Source of the DNA: an uncultured Lachnospiraceae bacterium | Lineage (GTDB): Bacteria > Bacillota > Clostridia > Lachnospirales > Lachnospiraceae | Direction of reading: 5' to 3' | DNA length: 8,287 bases | Assembly (NCBI GenBank): GCA_947628025.1 | Contig: CANQYH010000138.1 | Span: forward strand, 1-8,287 | Part shown: positions 6,012-8,287 of the stretch, one piece after another | Numbering within the stretch: position 1 is the stretch's first letter | Layout: the number at the start of each line of letters is the position of its first letter | Position numbers and translations under genes: made by a program | The notes under the pieces: generated by a model | What the model was told of the DNA's origin: nothing | Database searches by the model: none | The model's input: the letters and a program-made list of their open reading frames with translations, nothing else

Positions 6012-6581
6012 TCAAATATCGTTTTCAATATCCCTTATCTTCTTCGCCGGGACGCCGCCTACGACACAGTTATCCGGCACGTCCTTTGTCACCACGGCTC
6101 CGGCGGCGATGACCACATTGCTGCCGATCGTCACACCGGGGAGAATGGTTACATTTCCCCCGATCCATACATCGTCTCCGATGGTAACGGGCTTACCGAT
6201 ACCCAAGTGTTCCCGCCGGCCTTTGGGAGTGATCGGGTGGTTGACCGTGGTAATCAGCGTGTTCGGGCCGATCATCACATAGTCACCGATGTATACCGGC
6301 ATGATGTCAAGAATCGTCACGTTGTAGTTGGCAAGAAACTGATCTCCCACATGGATGTTCTTTCCGCTGTCACACATGAATCCGGGGCACAGACACACAT
6401 CCCGACCCACGGAACCAAAGTATTTCTGAATCAGTACGGCCTGCTCATCCTCCGTCGCGTCAGCGTCCTGCATTTTCCGCAGTTCCCGACAGAATTTGAT
6501 CGCATTTAACTTTCTTCCATTGACTCCGGCATCCCAAAAATCATAGTACAGACCCGCGTCAAATTTTTCTTCTTCTGTCAT
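6012..6581 (-). CDS. Sugar O-acetyltransferase, LacA/Maa/NodL type
   Basis: This 189-residue protein starts at the ATG at 6581 (MTEEEKFDAGLYYD). That beginning is typical of the family, and GAGG lies nine bases upstream. An in-frame GTG at 6596 would add five residues and overlap the preceding stop codon as GTGA. Residues 1-55 form the alpha-helical Mac-type domain. From about 70 the left-handed beta-helix follows, with hexapeptide rungs such as IGDYVMIGPN, IGDDVWIGGNVTILPGVTIGSNVVIAAGAVVTKDVP. The catalytic His is His115 in VNHPITP. The ending VVGGVPAKKIRDI is standard. These trimeric cytoplasmic enzymes move acetyl from acetyl-CoA to a hydroxyl of a sugar such as maltose, galactosides or chitooligosaccharides; the acceptor cannot be told from sequence. 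The gene follows the broken AlkZ-related gene almost without a gap, so both probably share one transcript with the MATE gene. Confidence 0.9.
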   Translation of the reverse strand: MTEEEKFDAGLYYDFWDAGVNGRKLNAIKFCRELRKMQDADATEDEQAVLIQKYFGSVGRDVCLCPGFMCDSGKNIHVGDQFLANYNVTILDIMPVYIGDYVMIGPNTLITTVNHPITPKGRREHLGIGKPVTIGDDVWIGGNVTILPGVTIGSNVVIAAGAVVTKDVPDNCVVGGVPAKKIRDIENDI

Positions 6582-6592
6582 TTTCGTATTCC

Positions 6593-6923
6593 TCACTTGA
6601 TCAATTTTAGGATTTGTTCCGTTCCTGCATCCGGCAGCACCCTATGCAAATGCTCGATGATCTTTTCTTTTGATTCATTCGGTTCCCTTTGATATGCGCT
6701 TGTTACATATTCATATCCGAACAGGTTTTCAGGCGTGGAATACAATGGGCCCCTTCCATTCCCACGGGCCGTCTACCCTTTCAGCAAACCACAGCTCTCT
6801 CGGACAGCATTCTTCAACGGAAAAGCCGGGGATGTGATTTTCAAAAAAAGAAAGAAAGCCTATATGATCCACAAGCCGGATCACGTCGCCAACAGATTTG
6901 ATCTGAAACAAAAAATCGCTCAT
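6593..6923 (-). pseudogene. AlkZ-related (YcaQ-like) protein gene with internal deletion
   Basis: Two parts of one family protein are visible in different frames. The N-terminal part starts at the ATG at 6923, with GTGAGG upstream (seven-base spacing), and reads MSDFLFQIKSVGDVIRL, GFLSFF, IPGFSVEE and WEWKGPI before meeting a TGA at 6729. The C-terminal part begins in another frame at about 6742 with YSTPENLFGYEY, includes EKIIEHLHRVLP, and ends LKLIK at a TGA at 6593-6595. As I recall the family, intact proteins have about 220-230 residues and the WEWKG and YSTPE segments are far apart, so roughly 115-125 codons are missing and the junction lies at about 6740-6746. The two pieces total about 110 codons, so the product should be inactive. 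The family is related to the YcaQ/AlkZ DNA glycosylases, but the QxQ/QxD catalytic motif of true AlkZ is not visible at the corresponding place (FLSFFENHIPG), so activity even of intact members is uncertain. Confidence 0.75.
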
Positions 6924-6966
6924 TTTATTGCCTCACTCTATCTCCAATTTCCAGCCGCAATCATAT

Positions 6967-8287
6967 TCATTCCTCCGATTGTTTTTGATGCCCTATTGTA
7001 ACATAAAAAACAGCTAGAAACAAGGCGCACAGGCACCAGATCACCGGTTCCGTCACCGCTACGCCCAAGTAACCAATGGCAGGCACCAGTACAGCCGCTG
7101 AGATGATCTTGACCACCAATTCAATGGTGCTGGAAAGCACCGGCAGCACTTTATGCCCCATGGCCTGCATAGAGTAGCGCAGGATGAACAGGGCTCCAAG
7201 CGGGAAGAAACACGCGGTACTCAGGCGTAAATTGAGAAGCGCGTTGGCGACGATTTCCTCATTACCGGTTGCGGTCAGAAGTATGACCAAAGGGCGTCCC
7301 AGCGTCCAGCAGACGAGGATGGAGAAAACCGACCATAGAAGCTCTGCCAGGAGCATCTTCCGGTTGGCCTCCCGGATGCGGCGATATCGTTTCGCCCCGT
7401 AGTTCTGTCCTACAAAGGTGCTGGTGGCGCTGGAAACAGTGGACATGGGGATCATCAGCATCTCATAGACGCGGCGGGAAGCGGTGTGCGCCGTGATGAT
7501 ATTCGTGTCCAGCGCATTGATCGACCGCTGAAGCACGACGGAACCCAGGGAGAACACGCACTGCATCATCGCCATGGAGAAGCCGGTGGTAAACATCTCG
7601 GCGGAGAGTTCACGGCCGATGTTCCAGTCCGTGGCGCAGGGCAGATATTCCCGGTAGTTCCGGAAGATGTACGTTCCGCACAGCGCCGCCGAGACAGCCT
7701 GCGCGATCACCGTGGCGAGAGCCGCGCCGGCAATACCGGTGTGGAGCAGTATTACAAACAGCGCGTCCAACCCCAGATTCAAAAGACTGGACAGGATGAG
7801 GAAACAGAGCGGTGTCCTGCTGTTGCCCATGGCCCGCAGGAATCCCGCGCAGCCGTTGTAGGCAATGGTGGTGAGCATTCCGCCGAGAATAATAACGATG
7901 TATAGATAGGACTGATCAAACACATCCGCCGGTGTCAGCAAAAGCCGCATGGCGGGCTTTAGAAACAGGACGGAAACCACCGTCAACAAGATGCCGATGC
8001 CCAAGTTTAATTTGATCATGGCTGCCGCTCCGCTGCGGAACTGTTCTTTGCCCCCGCTGCCAAAGAGCCGGGACAGGACAACGCAATATCCGTTATTCAG
8101 CCCCCACGCCAGATTCATGAGCAGGGAGTACAGCACGCTGGTGGCTCCGATTGCCGCGATCGCCCCGTCTCCAAGAAAATGCCCGGCGATCATGGTATCC
8201 ACGAGACTGTATACCTGCTGGAAGATGTCGCCGATAAAAAGCGGCACTGCAAAGGCCATGATCATACGGACAGGATCTCCCTCCGTC
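6967..8287 (-). CDS. MATE family efflux transporter (5' partial)
   Basis: The minus-strand frame is open through the window edge. Residues before the Met at 8265 read TEGDPVR, which fits the usual MATE N-terminus (LTEG followed by the first helix), so the start lies outside the window. About 439 residues are seen, near the usual 450. The first half shows IGDIFQQVYSLVDTMIAGHFLG and the loop GNSRTP (7810-7827) followed by NLGLDALFV. The second half repeats the layout with TFVGQNYGAKRY (VGQNYG at 7396-7413) and LRYSMQAMGHKV. This is the two-bundle, 12-helix arrangement of the DinF/MepA-type branch. Such proteins sit in the cytoplasmic membrane and export cationic drugs, dyes or metabolites in exchange for Na+ or H+. 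The substrate is unknown. It is the first visible gene of the leftward cluster; the AlkZ-related pseudogene begins 43 bases after its stop, and no terminator lies between. Confidence 0.93.
   Translation of the reverse strand, partial: TEGDPVRMIMAFAVPLFIGDIFQQVYSLVDTMIAGHFLGDGAIAAIGATSVLYSLLMNLAWGLNNGYCVVLSRLFGSGGKEQFRSGAAAMIKLNLGIGILLTVVSVLFLKPAMRLLLTPADVFDQSYLYIVIILGGMLTTIAYNGCAGFLRAMGNSRTPLCFLILSSLLNLGLDALFVILLHTGIAGAALATVIAQAVSAALCGTYIFRNYREYLPCATDWNIGRELSAEMFTTGFSMAMMQCVFSLGSVVLQRSINALDTNIITAHTASRRVYEMLMIPMSTVSSATSTFVGQNYGAKRYRRIREANRKMLLAELLWSVFSILVCWTLGRPLVILLTATGNEEIVANALLNLRLSTACFFPLGALFILRYSMQAMGHKVLPVLSSTIELVVKIISAAVLVPAIGYLGVAVTEPVIWCLCALFLAVFYVTIGHQKQSEE

Noticed and set aside
5913..6509. 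Plus-strand open frame opposite the acetyltransferase
   Set aside because: Antisense of hexapeptide repeats; the minus strand has the full catalytic and beta-helix pattern.
4417..8287. The minus-strand cluster as a new defence or mobile system
   Set aside because: No nuclease, recombinase, toxin-antitoxin pair, reverse transcriptase or terminal repeats are visible; the members are a transporter, a decayed AlkZ-related gene, an acetyltransferase and a glycosidase.

Overview
The window looks like chromosomal DNA of a Gram-positive anaerobe of the class Clostridia, most likely a Lachnospiraceae-type gut organism. The grounds are strong AGGAGG-type ribosome binding sites, a secreted polysaccharide deacetylase with an N-terminal Trp/Gly-rich wall-binding repeat, a GC-rich background, and protein families common in that group. 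This is inference from style, not an identification.

Left part, plus strand (2-3240): the C-terminal part of a MalY/PatB-type PLP-dependent C-S lyase/aminotransferase, cut by the window edge; a secreted NodB-type polysaccharide deacetylase (1136-2110) closed by a hairpin terminator; and an SDR oxidoreductase of the YghA/YdaD (Gsp39) type (2332-3240). They are separate housekeeping or accessory genes with their own ribosome binding sites, and nothing shows that they share a pathway. A two-sided hairpin at 3309-3358 separates this block from the convergent minus-strand genes.

Right part, minus strand (read from 8287 down to 3481): a MATE-family efflux transporter (5' end outside the window); a broken AlkZ-related gene with an internal, frame-changing deletion (6593-6923); a sugar O-acetyltransferase (6012-6581); a GH28-type glycoside hydrolase without a signal peptide (4724-5926); a short unidentified, probably frameshifted or truncated coding frame that abuts the GH28 stop codon (4417-4723); and a YwaF/TMEM164-type integral membrane protein (3481-4281) with its own candidate promoter. 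MATE, AlkZ-related and acetyltransferase genes are tightly spaced and probably form one transcription unit. The GH28 gene and the orphan frame follow in the same direction but are visibly more AT-rich than their surroundings, which suggests separate acquisition.

I see no convincing new multi-gene system. The points most worth a second look are the AlkZ-related pseudogene beside a MATE pump, the GH28 enzyme that keeps its acidic catalytic residues but lacks the family's usual His and Arg positions, the unidentified frame at 4417-4723, and the Cys/His pair in the YwaF-type membrane protein. No RNA genes, CRISPR arrays, insertion sequences or attachment sites were found.
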